A stretch of 64,000 nt of DNA from Pseudomonas marincola (GCF_900116605.1 NZ_FPBC01000001.1:496001-560000); one strand, 5' to 3'; shown: positions 1 to 9,196, numbered from the stretch's first letter. The notes: generated by a model from the letters alone, not told the origin. Translations and numbers: made by a program.

Positions 1-99
1 CAAAACTTTAAACCGCAAACGCTGGTAACTTTGGCCTCGTTAGCCGGTAAAGCCATGAACAAAGACGCTCAGATGGCTCTGAAATGTACTAAATGCTGA
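1..99 (+). CDS. C-terminal end of an unidentified protein (partial)
   Basis: The frame starting at base 1 is open and ends in TGA at 97-99, giving a 32-residue tail that finishes in ALKCTKC. Its start lies off the left edge. The next gene, pyrC, begins 90 bases later on the same strand. The Cys-x-x-Cys tail is visible, but there is too little sequence to name a family. Confidence 0.5.
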   Translation, partial: QNFKPQTLVTLASLAGKAMNKDAQMALKCTKC

Positions 100-189
100 T
101 CCATATCGGCTTTAGTCGCCCGCCCTGCGTGCCCTGCATAGGCTTTTCCGGTAGCATTCGTGCCATGTTATACCCGCCTGGATACCTCC

Positions 190-1236
190 ATGACTGACCG
201 CCTTACTCTGCTGCGTCCTGACGACTGGCATATTCACCTGCGCGATGGCGCTGTGTTGAACCACACGGTGGCTGATGCCGCGCGTACGTTTGCCCGCGCC
301 ATCATCATGCCAAACCTGGTGCCGCCGGTGCGCAACACCGAGCAAGCCGACGCCTACCGTCAGCGCATTCTGGCTGCACGTCCGGCCGATAGCCGCTTCG
401 AGCCCCTGATGGTGCTGTACCTCACCGACCTGACCAGCCCTGCCGATGTGCGCGCGGCCAAGGCCAGTGGTTTTATCCATGCGGCCAAGCTGTATCCGGC
501 TGGTGCCACGACTAACTCGGACTCTGGCGTGACCAGCGTCGACAAGATTTTCCCGACGCTTGAAGCCATGGCCGAGGTTGGCCTGCCGCTTCTGGTTCAC
601 GGTGAAGTGACGCGTGGTGAGATCGATGTCTTCGACCGCGAAAAAGTCTTTATTGATGAGCACCTGAGCCGCGTTGTCGAGCGCTTCCCGACACTTAAAG
701 TGGTGTTCGAGCACATCACCACACGCGATGCAGTCGAGTTCGTCAAAGCCGCTCCGGCCAACGTTGGCGCGACCATCACCGCTCACCACCTGCTGTATAA
801 CCGCAACCACATGCTGGTTGGCGGGATTCGTCCGCACTTCTATTGCCTGCCGATTCTTAAGCGCAACGTACACCAGGAAGCCCTGCTGGACGCGGCCACG
901 AGCGACAGCACCAAATTCTTCCTCGGCACGGATTCTGCGCCGCACACCCAGCAAGCCAAGGAAACCTCTTGTGGTTGCGCGGGCTGCTACACCGCCTATG
1001 CTGCAATCGAGTTGTATGCCGAGGCATTCGAGCAGCGCAACGCCCTACACAAACTTGAAGCATTCGCCAGCCAGAATGGCCCGGACTTCTACGGTTTACC
1101 GCGTAACACCGACACCATCACCCTGGTTCGCGAGCCTTGGCAAGCCCCTGCCACCTTGCCGCTGGGCGACAACAGCGTAATTCCCCTGCGAGCGGGCGAA
1201 ACCCTTAACTGGCGCCTGCTGGAGGCAACCGAGTGA
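190..1236 (+). CDS. pyrC: Dihydroorotase
   Basis: Catalyses reversible cyclisation of N-carbamoyl-L-aspartate to dihydroorotate in cytosolic pyrimidine synthesis. The ATG at 190 gives 348 residues, the usual length of the short PyrC type. An earlier in-frame ATG at 160 would add ten residues with no family look. Visible are the metal-binding His-x-His at residues 14 and 16 (WHIHLRD), Lys100 in HAAKLYPAG, the position of the carbamylated bridging lysine, His137 (LVHGE), His175 (FEHIT), and the [10 protein letters not shown] segment carrying the catalytic Asp. The stop overlaps the GTG start of rnt by four bases, so the two are probably translated in a coupled way. Confidence 0.97.
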   Translation: MTDRLTLLRPDDWHIHLRDGAVLNHTVADAARTFARAIIMPNLVPPVRNTEQADAYRQRILAARPADSRFEPLMVLYLTDLTSPADVRAAKASGFIHAAKLYPAGATTNSDSGVTSVDKIFPTLEAMAEVGLPLLVHGEVTRGEIDVFDREKVFIDEHLSRVVERFPTLKVVFEHITTRDAVEFVKAAPANVGATITAHHLLYNRNHMLVGGIRPHFYCLPILKRNVHQEALLDAATSDSTKFFLGTDSAPHTQQAKETSCGCAGCYTAYAAIELYAEAFEQRNALHKLEAFASQNGPDFYGLPRNTDTITLVREPWQAPATLPLGDNSVIPLRAGETLNWRLLEATE

Positions 1237-1907
1237 GTGAAGATCAGTACGACGACGAACAGGAAGACACCGGCCCAAGCGGCCCGCGTCACCCGATGGC
1301 GGCACGCTTTCGTGGTTACCTGCCGGTAGTGGTGGATGTTGAGACCGGTGGCTTCAATAGCGCCACCGACGCCTTGCTGGAGATTGCGGCGACCACCGTT
1401 GCAATGGACGAACAAGGCTTTCTCTATCCGGATCACACCCACTTTTTCCGGATTGAACCGTTCGAAGGCGCCAACATCGAACAGGCGGCGCTGGAGTTCA
1501 CCGGCATCAAGCTTGATCATCCGCTGCGCATGGCCGTGACTGAAGAGCACGCGCTCACCGAGATCTTCCGTGGCCTGCGCAAGTCGCTGAAAGCCAACGG
1601 CTGCAAACGCGCCATTCTGGTGGGACACAACAGCAGCTTCGACTTGGGCTTTCTCAACGCGGCCGTCGCGCGTACCGGTATCAAACGCAACCCGTTCCAT
1701 CCGTTCTCAAGCTTCGACACTGCCACACTGGCCGGTCTGGCGTATGGCCAAACCGTATTGGCCAAAGCTTGTCAGGCAGCAGCAATCGAGTTTGACGGTC
1801 GCGAGGCGCACTCAGCGCGCTACGACACCGAAAAAACTGCCGAGCTGTTTTGCGGCATCGTCAATCGCTGGAAGGAAATGGGCGGTTGGATGGACTTCGA
1901 CGACTAG
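1233..1907 (+). CDS. rnt: Ribonuclease T
   Basis: A 3'-5' exoribonuclease that trims tRNA and other small stable RNA 3' ends. It is a 224-residue DEDDh exonuclease: Asp35 and Glu37 in VVVDVETGG form motif [10 protein letters not shown] carries the second motif, and [15 protein letters not shown] carries the catalytic His and Asp of motif III. The start is a GTG at 1233 that overlaps the pyrC stop by four bases; no other start fits as well. The first 25 residues are acidic and probably disordered. A bidirectional terminator follows 22 bases after the stop. Confidence 0.96.
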   Translation: MSEDQYDDEQEDTGPSGPRHPMAARFRGYLPVVVDVETGGFNSATDALLEIAATTVAMDEQGFLYPDHTHFFRIEPFEGANIEQAALEFTGIKLDHPLRMAVTEEHALTEIFRGLRKSLKANGCKRAILVGHNSSFDLGFLNAAVARTGIKRNPFHPFSSFDTATLAGLAYGQTVLAKACQAAAIEFDGREAHSARYDTEKTAELFCGIVNRWKEMGGWMDFDD

Positions 1908-1929
1908 TCTGAGGCCCTTACGCGTGCAT

Positions 1930-1958
1930 AAAAAAACCGGCTTTGCGCCGGTTTTTTT
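1930..1958. terminator. Bidirectional terminator between rnt and the autotransporter gene
   Basis: Arms AAAAAAACCGGC and GCCGGTTTTTTT pair perfectly around a 5-base TTTGC loop. The A-run and T-run let it work for rnt on the plus strand and for the convergent autotransporter on the minus strand. Confidence 0.9.
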
Positions 1959-1970
1959 TATGTCCATACC

Positions 1971-4900
1971 TTAGAACTTCACGCGTAAACCCACCGTGCC
2001 ATTAACGCCGGTGCTGTCGCCGAAGTTATTCAAGCTGGTGTCTACCGAGACCTCGCCATACAGCGACAACTTGTCATCGTTCCAGTTGTAGCTGCCGCCC
2101 ACGCCTACATCGGCCCGCATGCGCGCGGCCCGGTTGTTGAATTTGACATCAGCAACATCGACTTGGGTGCCGTCCAAGAACTCGTAGTACAGGTTGGTAA
2201 TACCGTACACATGGCTGCGGCGGAGTTTATCGGCATCGTCCTTCCAGGCGGCATTCCGGTCGACCGAGATTCCCACGCGGGCTTCCAAACTGTCGGCATC
2301 ATCCATCGACACGTCAGCGCCAAAAGTGTCGTCGAAACTGTCGAAGTCCACCTGCGAGTAAATCAATTGCGCCTGCGGGGTCAGGGTTGTCTCGTTGTCG
2401 ACCACGTATTTCTTACCGCTCTCAATCGACACCGCGTAACCTTTGCCATCGTTATCACTGGTTAATGTTCGCTCGGCGGTATCCGAGTCCAGGTCAGAAT
2501 CGAACCAGGTAACGGCCGCCTGCCCGTCGACATAGAAACCGTTCTCTTTTAACCAGGTCAGCGTTAATCCGGCGCCATAGCCGCGAATATTAATGTTGCC
2601 ATCGCCATCCAAAGCATCGACGTCAGTCCGCGAGCCGCCGTAGTGAGCGGTCAGACCGCCGAATAACTTGCTGCCATCATCACGCTCTTTCAGCAGTGCA
2701 TCGATGCCCGCTTGCGCCATCCAGTTATGGCTTTCGGTGTTGGCTTTAGCGGTGGACACGTTGTAGTGATCGCGCCGATGACTGCCTTCTACGCGAATCC
2801 AACTGGCACCGTCTTCAATGCTCGGCTCTTCTGCCTCAAGGCCTTCAGTATTAACAGCCAGTTCACTTTGATTAATCGCCACCGGCCAATAACGGTTACC
2901 AATTCGCTGCTGCATGGTGGGCAATGTTGCCAACCCCAAAAGCGCCTGAGCGTATTGCTCATACAAGGGCACGCCAGGGCTGTAACGCGGCCCAAGATTC
3001 TCAACGGGTGCAGGCTCCGACGGCGCCGGCGGGGTAACTGGACTGGTCGGCGAGCCCGGGTCAGTCGGGGTGCCTGGAGCTGTTGGATTATTTGGCGCAG
3101 GCGGTAACGTAGGCGTTATCGGCGTCGCGGGACGCCGCTGCGAAGTCAAATACCAGTCTCCGTCTGCCGGATCGGCCGGGCTATTTTTATGCAGGGTATA
3201 TGCATAAGCGCCGCCCACAACGGCCTGTTGATTGTCCGGGGTAACGAAGTCTCCCTTCAACAGAAAACCGCCGTTCGATGCGCCATCAACCTGCACCACT
3301 TGAATACCGTTGGTGGTTAGCGCGCCTCGCCCGCCGAGGTTGTTGACGGTTAGCGTGGTATTGCCGGCAGTGCTGCCATTGACTACCAACTTATCGGTGG
3401 CCGAGTTGTCATTGCCGAGCACGGTATCAATCAACAAATCTGAGCCGGCGCGATAATTGTTGGTCACGGTCAACACGTTGTTGGCAGAGCTGTTCTGCAG
3501 GTCGATGGTGCCTAAATTGGTGACGTCGCCCATCACCGTGGCCAGCGTGGAGGCCAAGCGCAGCGTCGAACCATCCTCGATCCACAAGCCCAAACCGTCC
3601 GCACCAAGTCCTGCGCCAGTACCGGTTGCCAGCGTGCCTGAAAGCGCTAAATTGCTGCCACTCACTAGCCGGACCCGCTCCCAGTTGGTCAGCAAGCTAC
3701 CGTCTACCACGCGCGTGCCAGCTAGAAATTTCAGCTCATCTTCAGCGCCATCGGCAATGCTGAGATCATCGCCACCGTTGGCCACCAGCAGGCCCGACAT
3801 GTCGGCAGCCGCAGCAACCAATGCGGTGTCTGAGCCATCACCCATGTTTATGGTCGAGTCGATAGCGCCCGCATTCCAGTTGAGAACATCAGCCCCGGCA
3901 GCCGTGGTAATACCATTACGAATAGTGCCCGATGTGGTGATGGTGGCCGCGCCTCCTTCAGCGACAATACCGGCTGCACCTGCTGAACCATCTATGACAG
4001 CTGCTTGAGCAATATCGATATTACCGCCCGCCGCCGCGACGCCACGAATACCGGCACCACCTGCACTGCCACCCGTTGCCAGGCCTCCGGTTGCGGACAC
4101 CGAATAGCGCCCAGTACCCGTCACCTCAGCCCGCAGTGCATCAGCGTTGCCTCCGCTGGTAGTGATTGTGGTTTGGTTACTGACAACCGCATTTCCAGAG
4201 CCCGCGTTGGTAGCAAACAAACCATGTGCGAGCGCCCCCGAGGTATTTAAGGTGCCACCGGTTGCATTTACAGTTGCGGCAGCGCTGGAGGCTGCATTAC
4301 TGACTTCTGCGGCCACGCCATACGCGGAGCTTCCTTGAGTGGTTGCAGTACCGCCAGCGAGATTGGCGGTTGCGGCACCCGCGCCCTCCGTTGTTGCTAT
4401 TACGCCGTGGGCGGTGCTGTCCGCGGTGGTCAGCGTACCGCCATACAATCCGGATATTGCCGCTCCCGCGCCTCGGTTGACTGCCCGAGCGCCCGCCGAC
4501 CGTTGCCCGGTAGTTTGCACAGTGCCACCTTCAATACGCGACTCGGCTGCGCTGCCGTTGGAAGCGGAAGTAATTAAGGTAGACACACCATTGGAGCCCA
4601 AGCCCGCGGTGCTAATAACACCGTCAGTGATTATTGCAGTGGCCGCGCCTACTGTGCCGGTTCCACCGTGACTGGCGAGAATCGCATCTGCCCCCCTGTC
4701 CTTGGTTGTAACGCTTCCGCCGCTCATCAAAATGTTTGCAGAACCGGTCACATCGGTCTGGCTACCGTGGGTCGCCAAAAGTCCAGTCGCACCGCGTCCT
4801 TCAGTCGTGACGGCTCCTCCTCTCATATTGATAAAAGTCGAGGTTCTGCTGCCGGCCAGCGCTTCTGCGCCAAAAGCCGAGCTGCCCACCGTATCGATGG

Positions 4901-6050
4901 TGCCGCCATTGATATTGATGATCAGACTGCCATCATTTCCGCCAGCTTGTCGGTCGGAACGAGTGAAAATACCGGGAGCATTACCCGCGAATGTAGTCCG
5001 GATCGAACCTCCATTAAGGGTGATAGCAACGTCACCAGGCCCTGACTTGACCGACAAAACGCCACCCCTTTCCCCAATCAACTCACCGTCATCAATCACG
5101 ACGTTGCCAGTACCCACGGTATTGGTATTAATCATTGCGAGTCTGACAACATTGCCTTCAGTCGCGGATATCTGGCCACCGGTAATATGAATAGTTGCTG
5201 AGCCCGTACCGGAGTTACGTGCAGACACACCGTTCGAATTGCCCTGCGCTTCAATTTTACCGCCCGAAAAAGTGGTAATCGCATCCGCGATACTTTGTCC
5301 GTTGCCTACGATTGTTTCGAGGCCACTGGCACTGTTTCCTCGTACCAAAATTGAGCCACCGGTCATGGTTGCGACCGCACCGCCCCCAGTGCCCGCTGCT
5401 TCTGCGACAACACCACTCGAGGCGCTGCTTCCTGTGGTCTCAATTGAGCCACCGCTCATCAGGGCTGAGGCTAACCCTGCATTGGCATTATCTGTCCGTG
5501 CATAGGCGCCGAATGAACTGTTGCCTTCCGTGGTTAATGTGCCGCCAGCTACTTCCACCGATGCATTGCCCTGGCCCAAATTTCGGGCGAACACGGCATG
5601 AGCCTGTGATTGCGTCGGACCTGTAATCGCGACACTGCCCCCCGTCACCGTGACCGACACATCACCCGTTCCCCGTTTGATGGCAACGAGGCCTGTGCCA
5701 TCTACGGTGGTGACAAACGGTGCAAAATTGCGCGCTTCAATGCTGAGATTACCGGTTGAGGTGGCATCAGCCTCGAGGGATACACCGCCCTCACCCACGA
5801 TGATGCCAGCATCATCCAGAATAAGGGTCAGGCCATCTGCGACCTGGTACTTGATACCCGACGCATACGGACCCGCACTGCAACTGATAGTGCTTTGACC
5901 TGCGCCATCCGCGCCACATTCATCGACGGCGAACGCGGCAACGGGTAGTGCTGATACCACGATGAAAGTAATTGATTCGACTAGACAACTAGGGCCTTGG
6001 CGCAACAACATAAAACGGCTTACACAGGGATTCCTTGTGTCGGTATCCAT
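1971..6050 (-). CDS. Autotransporter with beta-helical passenger and outer-membrane beta-barrel
   Basis: A 1359-residue type Va secreted protein. The start at 6050 has GGAG upstream. It opens with a long N region and a hydrophobic stretch ending near AFAVDECG (about residue 43), consistent with an extended signal peptide. Residues about 50-900 are low-complexity Gly/Thr/Ser/Ala repeats of roughly 40-45 residues built around GGS/GGT plus TTG-S motifs, as expected of a right-handed beta-helix. A Pro/Thr-rich linker lies near 975-1025, and a barrel of about 280 residues (from about 1078) ends in Phe (GLRVKF), the usual outer-membrane assembly signal. No protease or lipase motif was seen in the passenger, so the function is unknown; adhesion is only a guess. 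It stands alone between two terminators. Confidence 0.88.
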   Translation of the reverse strand: MDTDTRNPCVSRFMLLRQGPSCLVESITFIVVSALPVAAFAVDECGADGAGQSTISCSAGPYASGIKYQVADGLTLILDDAGIIVGEGGVSLEADATSTGNLSIEARNFAPFVTTVDGTGLVAIKRGTGDVSVTVTGGSVAITGPTQSQAHAVFARNLGQGNASVEVAGGTLTTEGNSSFGAYARTDNANAGLASALMSGGSIETTGSSASSGVVAEAAGTGGGAVATMTGGSILVRGNSASGLETIVGNGQSIADAITTFSGGKIEAQGNSNGVSARNSGTGSATIHITGGQISATEGNVVRLAMINTNTVGTGNVVIDDGELIGERGGVLSVKSGPGDVAITLNGGSIRTTFAGNAPGIFTRSDRQAGGNDGSLIININGGTIDTVGSSAFGAEALAGSRTSTFINMRGGAVTTEGRGATGLLATHGSQTDVTGSANILMSGGSVTTKDRGADAILASHGGTGTVGAATAIITDGVISTAGLGSNGVSTLITSASNGSAAESRIEGGTVQTTGQRSAGARAVNRGAGAAISGLYGGTLTTADSTAHGVIATTEGAGAATANLAGGTATTQGSSAYGVAAEVSNAASSAAATVNATGGTLNTSGALAHGLFATNAGSGNAVVSNQTTITTSGGNADALRAEVTGTGRYSVSATGGLATGGSAGGAGIRGVAAAGGNIDIAQAAVIDGSAGAAGIVAEGGAATITTSGTIRNGITTAAGADVLNWNAGAIDSTINMGDGSDTALVAAAADMSGLLVANGGDDLSIADGAEDELKFLAGTRVVDGSLLTNWERVRLVSGSNLALSGTLATGTGAGLGADGLGLWIEDGSTLRLASTLATVMGDVTNLGTIDLQNSSANNVLTVTNNYRAGSDLLIDTVLGNDNSATDKLVVNGSTAGNTTLTVNNLGGRGALTTNGIQVVQVDGASNGGFLLKGDFVTPDNQQAVVGGAYAYTLHKNSPADPADGDWYLTSQRRPATPITPTLPPAPNNPTAPGTPTDPGSPTSPVTPPAPSEPAPVENLGPRYSPGVPLYEQYAQALLGLATLPTMQQRIGNRYWPVAINQSELAVNTEGLEAEEPSIEDGASWIRVEGSHRRDHYNVSTAKANTESHNWMAQAGIDALLKERDDGSKLFGGLTAHYGGSRTDVDALDGDGNINIRGYGAGLTLTWLKENGFYVDGQAAVTWFDSDLDSDTAERTLTSDNDGKGYAVSIESGKKYVVDNETTLTPQAQLIYSQVDFDSFDDTFGADVSMDDADSLEARVGISVDRNAAWKDDADKLRRSHVYGITNLYYEFLDGTQVDVADVKFNNRAARMRADVGVGGSYNWNDDKLSLYGEVSVDTSLNNFGDSTGVNGTVGLRVKF

Positions 6051-6402
6051 AGTGCGTTTGCTCCATGCGGGCCGCGATTTAGCGCATGTTCAAAATGACA
6101 TCGGCATAACGACCGCAACCTGAGGCTAGCCCAACAACTTAATTTGTACGCATTTTCCGGGCGCACAACACTGCGAATTACCGACCAACGGGCTTACATT
6201 GGCATCCGATCCAGCCTTAAGGGTGTTGTCATCGCAAATGCTTTATAAAATTTATCGCGCTGGCTTTGCGCGTGATCTCGACCAATACCCTGCCGTTCAA
6301 ACAAAACAGTCGCGCAATAAAAAACCGGCACAAGGCCGGTTTTTTATTGCAGTAGCAAAGGCAACGTATTGTTACCCGTGCGTACTGACAGCGTCGAAGT
6401 GC
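6051..6402. other. Intergenic region between autotransporter and peroxiredoxin genes
   Basis: This 352-base gap should hold the promoter of the autotransporter and, at 6314-6350, the terminator of the peroxiredoxin. No protein with family character is encoded. An open frame entering from 6199 is only antisense to the peroxiredoxin. Confidence 0.6.
6314..6350 (-). terminator. Terminator of the peroxiredoxin gene
   Basis: A perfect 16-bp inverted repeat (GCAATAAAAAACCGGC and its complement) surrounds a 5-base ACAAG loop. It lies 53 bases beyond the peroxiredoxin stop, and the T-run on the minus strand fits intrinsic termination. Confidence 0.88.
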
Positions 6403-7005
6403 TTACAGGTTGGAAGCGTTCTCAGACAGATACGCAGCAACGCCTTCTGGCGATGCAGTCATGCCCTTGTCACCTTTCTTCCAGTTAGCCGGGCAAACTT
6501 CGCCGTGCTCTTCGGTGAACTGCAGCGCGTCAACCAAACGCAGCAGCTCGTCCATGTTACGGCCCAGCGGCAGGTCGTTAACAATCTGCGAGCGAACAAC
6601 GCCGTTCAGGTCGATCAGGAAAGCGCCACGGAAAGCTACGCCGCCTTCGGACTCAACGTCGTAGGCCTTGCAGATTTCGTGGTTGATGTCGGCTGCCAGG
6701 GTGTAAGAAACCTGACCGATGCCGCCCTTGTCGACTGGGGTGTTGCGCCATGCGTTGTGGGTGAAGTGGGAGTCGATGGACACACCAACAACTTCAACGT
6801 TGCGCGCTTTGAATTCAGGAATGCGGTGATCCAGAGCGATCAGCTCGGACGGGCATACGAAGGTGAAATCCAGAGGATAGAAAAACACCAGGCCATATTT
6901 GCCTTTGATCGCAGTAGACAGGCTGAAATCTTCAACGATTTCGCCATTGCCCAGTACCGCTGCAACGTTGAAATCCGGGGCTTTCTTACCTACGAGTACG
7001 CTCAT
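6403..7005 (-). CDS. 2-Cys peroxiredoxin (AhpC/Prx1 class)
   Basis: A thiol peroxidase that reduces hydrogen peroxide and organic hydroperoxides. The ATG at 7005, preceded by AAGGAG, gives 200 residues; the longer frame upstream has no conserved sequence. Cys51 in FTFVCPSEL is the peroxidatic cysteine and Cys171 in EVCPANW the resolving one, the typical Prx1 spacing. The C-terminal tail AAYLSENASNL resembles the YF-tail region of sensitive peroxiredoxins. No ahpF lies beside it, so reduction probably uses thioredoxin or another reductase. It is divergent from the iron gene bfd across a 309-base region. Confidence 0.94.
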   Translation of the reverse strand: MSVLVGKKAPDFNVAAVLGNGEIVEDFSLSTAIKGKYGLVFFYPLDFTFVCPSELIALDHRIPEFKARNVEVVGVSIDSHFTHNAWRNTPVDKGGIGQVSYTLAADINHEICKAYDVESEGGVAFRGAFLIDLNGVVRSQIVNDLPLGRNMDELLRLVDALQFTEEHGEVCPANWKKGDKGMTASPEGVAAYLSENASNL

Positions 7006-7223
7006 TCGATATCTCCTTGGATGATTAGGTGAACCGCGAGCCGTTAAATTTGCATGATCGCAAGACAGCACAATGACACGGCCCGCGTCACTTGAACGAA
7101 ATATGATACACCTCGATTTTAGGCCTCGCCCACCGCTTTTTGTGCCGCTTGGTGTGCGATGCCCTAGCCGCGACGAAGCAATAGGTAATAAGCGCACGAC
7201 CGTTAATCGAGTTTTGCTCTATA

Positions 7224-7241
7224 AATGAGAACGTTCGCATT
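7224..7241. promoter_or_regulatory. Palindromic operator candidate upstream of bfd
   Basis: An 18-base imperfect palindrome, AATGAGAAC followed by GTTCGCATT, has one mismatch between arms. Its AATGAGA element matches one side of Fur boxes. It ends six bases upstream of the bfd -35 and could be a second Fur contact, or an operator for the divergent peroxiredoxin. Confidence 0.4.
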
Positions 7242-7247
7242 CGGTCT

Positions 7248-7276
7248 TTGACAAGCATTCTCATTAGCATTAGTAT
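7248..7276 (+). promoter_or_regulatory. Sigma-70 promoter of bfd with a Fur box in the spacer
   Basis: A perfect -35 TTGACA (7248-7253) is followed by a 17-base spacer and TAGTAT (7271-7276) as -10. The spacer reads, on the minus strand, CTAATGCTAATGAGAATGC, that is, repeated NAT(A/G)AT-like hexamers typical of Fur boxes. Fur-Fe(II) bound here would block RNA polymerase, so bfd should be expressed when iron is scarce. Confidence 0.7.
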
Positions 7277-7314
7277 CTTGGTCACTTACTACTGCTTAGC
7301 AGCGAGTCTTTCTT

Positions 7315-7533
7315 ATGTATGTTTGTCTCTGCGAAGGTGTCACCGACGGCAAGATCCGCGAAGCCATTTATGATGGCTGCTGCAGCTACCGTGATGTCCG
7401 TGAAGCCACCGGTGTTGCCAGCCAGTGCGGCAAATGTGCATGCCTTGCCAAGAAAGTCGTTCGCGAAACACTGAGTGAAATGCACAGCAGCCAGAGCGCT
7501 TTGGCCTTTCCGGCAAATTTTATTAGCGCCTGA
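7315..7533 (+). CDS. bfd: Bacterioferritin-associated ferredoxin
   Basis: A small [2Fe-2S] protein that docks on bacterioferritin and passes electrons to reduce and release core iron. The 72 residues carry the family ligands Cys4, Cys6, Cys38 and Cys41 (CLC and CGKC) in the BFD-like fold, with a GxAxxCGxC arrangement. Its partner bfr is the next gene, with its own promoter after a terminator. The upstream promoter has a Fur-type box, which fits release of stored iron under starvation. Confidence 0.96.
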   Translation: MYVCLCEGVTDGKIREAIYDGCCSYRDVREATGVASQCGKCACLAKKVVRETLSEMHSSQSALAFPANFISA

Positions 7534-7551
7534 TTGAATGCAGTGAAAAAG

Positions 7552-7577
7552 ACCGGATGCCATGTCCGGTTTTTTTA
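7552..7577 (+). terminator. Terminator of bfd
   Basis: ACCGGA (7552-7557) pairs with TCCGGT (7565-7570) around a 7-base loop, followed at once by seven T residues. Confidence 0.85.
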
Positions 7578-7586
7578 TGCCTGAAA

Positions 7587-7664
7587 TTCAGATACTTAGC
7601 GCTTTAATGCAGAAGTAAAGTATTCGTATTGCGATTAATTTTCACTTTACTTTCAGATACTTAG
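7587..7664. repeat. Direct and inverted repeats upstream of bfr
   Basis: The 13-mer TTCAGATACTTAG occurs at 7587-7599 and 7652-7664. Between the copies, GAAGTAAAG (7611-7619) is opposed by CTTTACTTT (7645-7653). The pair lies just upstream of a plausible bfr promoter and looks like an operator, but I do not recognise the regulator. Confidence 0.5.
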
Positions 7665-7666
7665 GT

Positions 7667-7695
7667 TTGACAGCTAGCAGAGTCAGGGCCAAAAT
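7667..7695 (+). promoter_or_regulatory. Candidate sigma-70 promoter of bfr
   Basis: TTGACA at 7667-7672 is followed after 17 bases by CAAAAT at 7690-7695 (four of six matches to the -10 consensus), 38 bases before the bfr start. Confidence 0.45.
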
Positions 7696-7733
7696 CGATA
7701 GTCAAATTCCCTCGACACTCAGCAGGCCCGGAC

Positions 7734-8204
7734 ATGAAAGGCGACAAGAAAGTCATCCAGCATCTGAACAAGATCCTCGGTAACGAGTTGGTCGCGATCA
7801 ACCAGTACTTTCTGCATGCGCGCATGTACGAGGATTGGGGTCTGAAGAAGCTTGGTGAGCACGAGTACCATGAATCCATCGACGAGATGAAGCATGCAGA
7901 CAAGCTGATCAAGCGCATTCTGTTTCTTGAAGGCCTGCCGAACCTGCAAGACCTGGGCAAGATTCTCATCGGTGAAAACACTCAGGAAATGCTCGAGTGT
8001 GACCTGAAGATCGAACACAAAGCCCATGGCGACCTGAAAGATGCCATCGCCTACTGCGAGAGCATTGGTGACTTCGCCAGCCGCGAATTGCTCGAAGATA
8101 TTCTTTGCTCAGAAGAAGAACACATCGACTGGCTGGAAACTCAGCTGAGCCTGATCAAGGCAGTGGGCTTGCAGAATTACCTGCAGTCGCAGATGGACGA
8201 GTAA
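7734..8204 (+). CDS. bfr: Bacterioferritin (BfrB type)
   Basis: Haem-containing 24-meric ferritin that oxidises Fe(II) and stores iron. All 156 residues fit the family. The ferroxidase ligands are present at Glu18, Glu51, His54, Glu94, Glu127 and His130, and Met52 is the expected axial ligand of the shared haem b. The start at 7734 begins MKGDKK, as in other BfrB proteins. Its Shine-Dalgarno sequence is weak (CAGCAGG). It is the partner of bfd upstream but is separated by a terminator, so the two can be regulated in opposite directions by iron. Confidence 0.97.
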   Translation: MKGDKKVIQHLNKILGNELVAINQYFLHARMYEDWGLKKLGEHEYHESIDEMKHADKLIKRILFLEGLPNLQDLGKILIGENTQEMLECDLKIEHKAHGDLKDAIAYCESIGDFASRELLEDILCSEEEHIDWLETQLSLIKAVGLQNYLQSQMDE

Positions 8205-8220
8205 ATCGTCAGCAACGTTA

Positions 8221-8248
8221 AAACAGGAGCCAATGGCTCCTGTTTTTG
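8221..8248 (+). terminator. Terminator of bfr
   Basis: AAACAGGAGCCA and TGGCTCCTGTTT are complementary around a single A (effective loop of about five bases) and run into a T-tract. The stem resembles the grxD terminator on the other side of the repeat array. Confidence 0.88.
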
Positions 8249-8257
8249 TTTGGGCTG

Positions 8258-9165
8258 AATGTGCGGATTGATTCGGTTGCATCTGCGCCCGTGCAATCGC
8301 CCGATGGATAGCGTTGCTGCGCACGCTATCCATCCTCCGGGTGTTGAATTTTCAACGGAGGATGGAATCCGCATCGCGGCTTCCGTCATTGCAATTTATC
8401 GGATTCACTCGGCGGCATTTGCGCCTGCACAATCGCCCGACGGATTGCGTTGCTACGCGCCGCTATCCATCCTCCGGGATTGATTCGGCGGAGGATGGAA
8501 TCCGCCTCGCGGCTTCCTTCATTGCAATTTATCGGGTTCACTCGGGGGCATCTGCGCCCGCACAATCGCTCGACGGATTGCGTTGCTGCGCACGCTATCC
8601 ATCCTCCGGGTGTTGGGTTTTCGACGGAGGATGGAATCCGCGTCGCGGCTTCCGTCATTGCAATTTGCCGGGTTCACTCGGGGGCATCTGCGCCCGCACA
8701 ATCGCTCGACGGATTGCGTTGCTGCGCGCCGCTATCCATCCTCCGGGTGTTGGGTTTTCGACGGAGGATGGAATCCGCATCGCGGCTTCCGTCATTGCGA
8801 TTTGTCGGATTCACTCGGGAGGTATCTGCTCCTGAACAATCGCCTGACGGATTGCGTTGCTGCGCGCCGCTATCCATCCTCCGGGGTTGATTCGGCGGGG
8901 GATGGAATCCGCATCGCGGTTTGCGTCATGACGATTTGCCGGATTCACTCGGCGGCATCTGCGCCTGCACAATCGCCCGACGGATTGCGTTGCTGCGCAC
9001 GCTATCCATCCTCCGGGTGTTGGGTTTTCGACGGAGGATGGAATCCGCATCGCGGTTTGCGTCATGACGATTTGCCGGATTCACTCGGGGGCATTTGTGC
9101 CTGCACAATCGCCCGACGGATTGCGTTGCTGCGCGTCGCTATCCATCCTCCGGGTACAGGGTTCT
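8258..9165. repeat. Tandem repeat array, about 135-bp unit, seven copies of the core
   Basis: The core GCTATCCATCCTCCGG begins at 8325, 8462, 8594, 8731, 8869, 9001 and 9138, giving periods of 137, 132, 137, 138, 132 and 137 bases. Whole units are conserved, with no variable spacers. Each full core is followed by a loop of about 16 bases and CGGAGGATGG, making a 10-bp inverted repeat with CCATCCTCCG. Two units have a shorter, different loop (GATTGATTCGG-like), which accounts for the 132-base periods. GGATTGCG just upstream can also pair with CGCTATCC. No protein family is encoded. Open frames cross it on both strands only because stops are rare in the unit. It fills the gap between the converging bfr and grxD terminators. 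Confidence 0.92.
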
Positions 9166-9196
9166 GTTTTCGGGCGGGGCTGGGATACGCGGCAAT

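Noticed and set aside
6199..7032. 277-residue open frame on the plus strand
   Set aside because: It is antisense to the peroxiredoxin gene and crosses that gene's terminator.
8258..9165. CRISPR array
   Set aside because: Repeat length is about 135 bases with no unique spacers; no cas genes are nearby.
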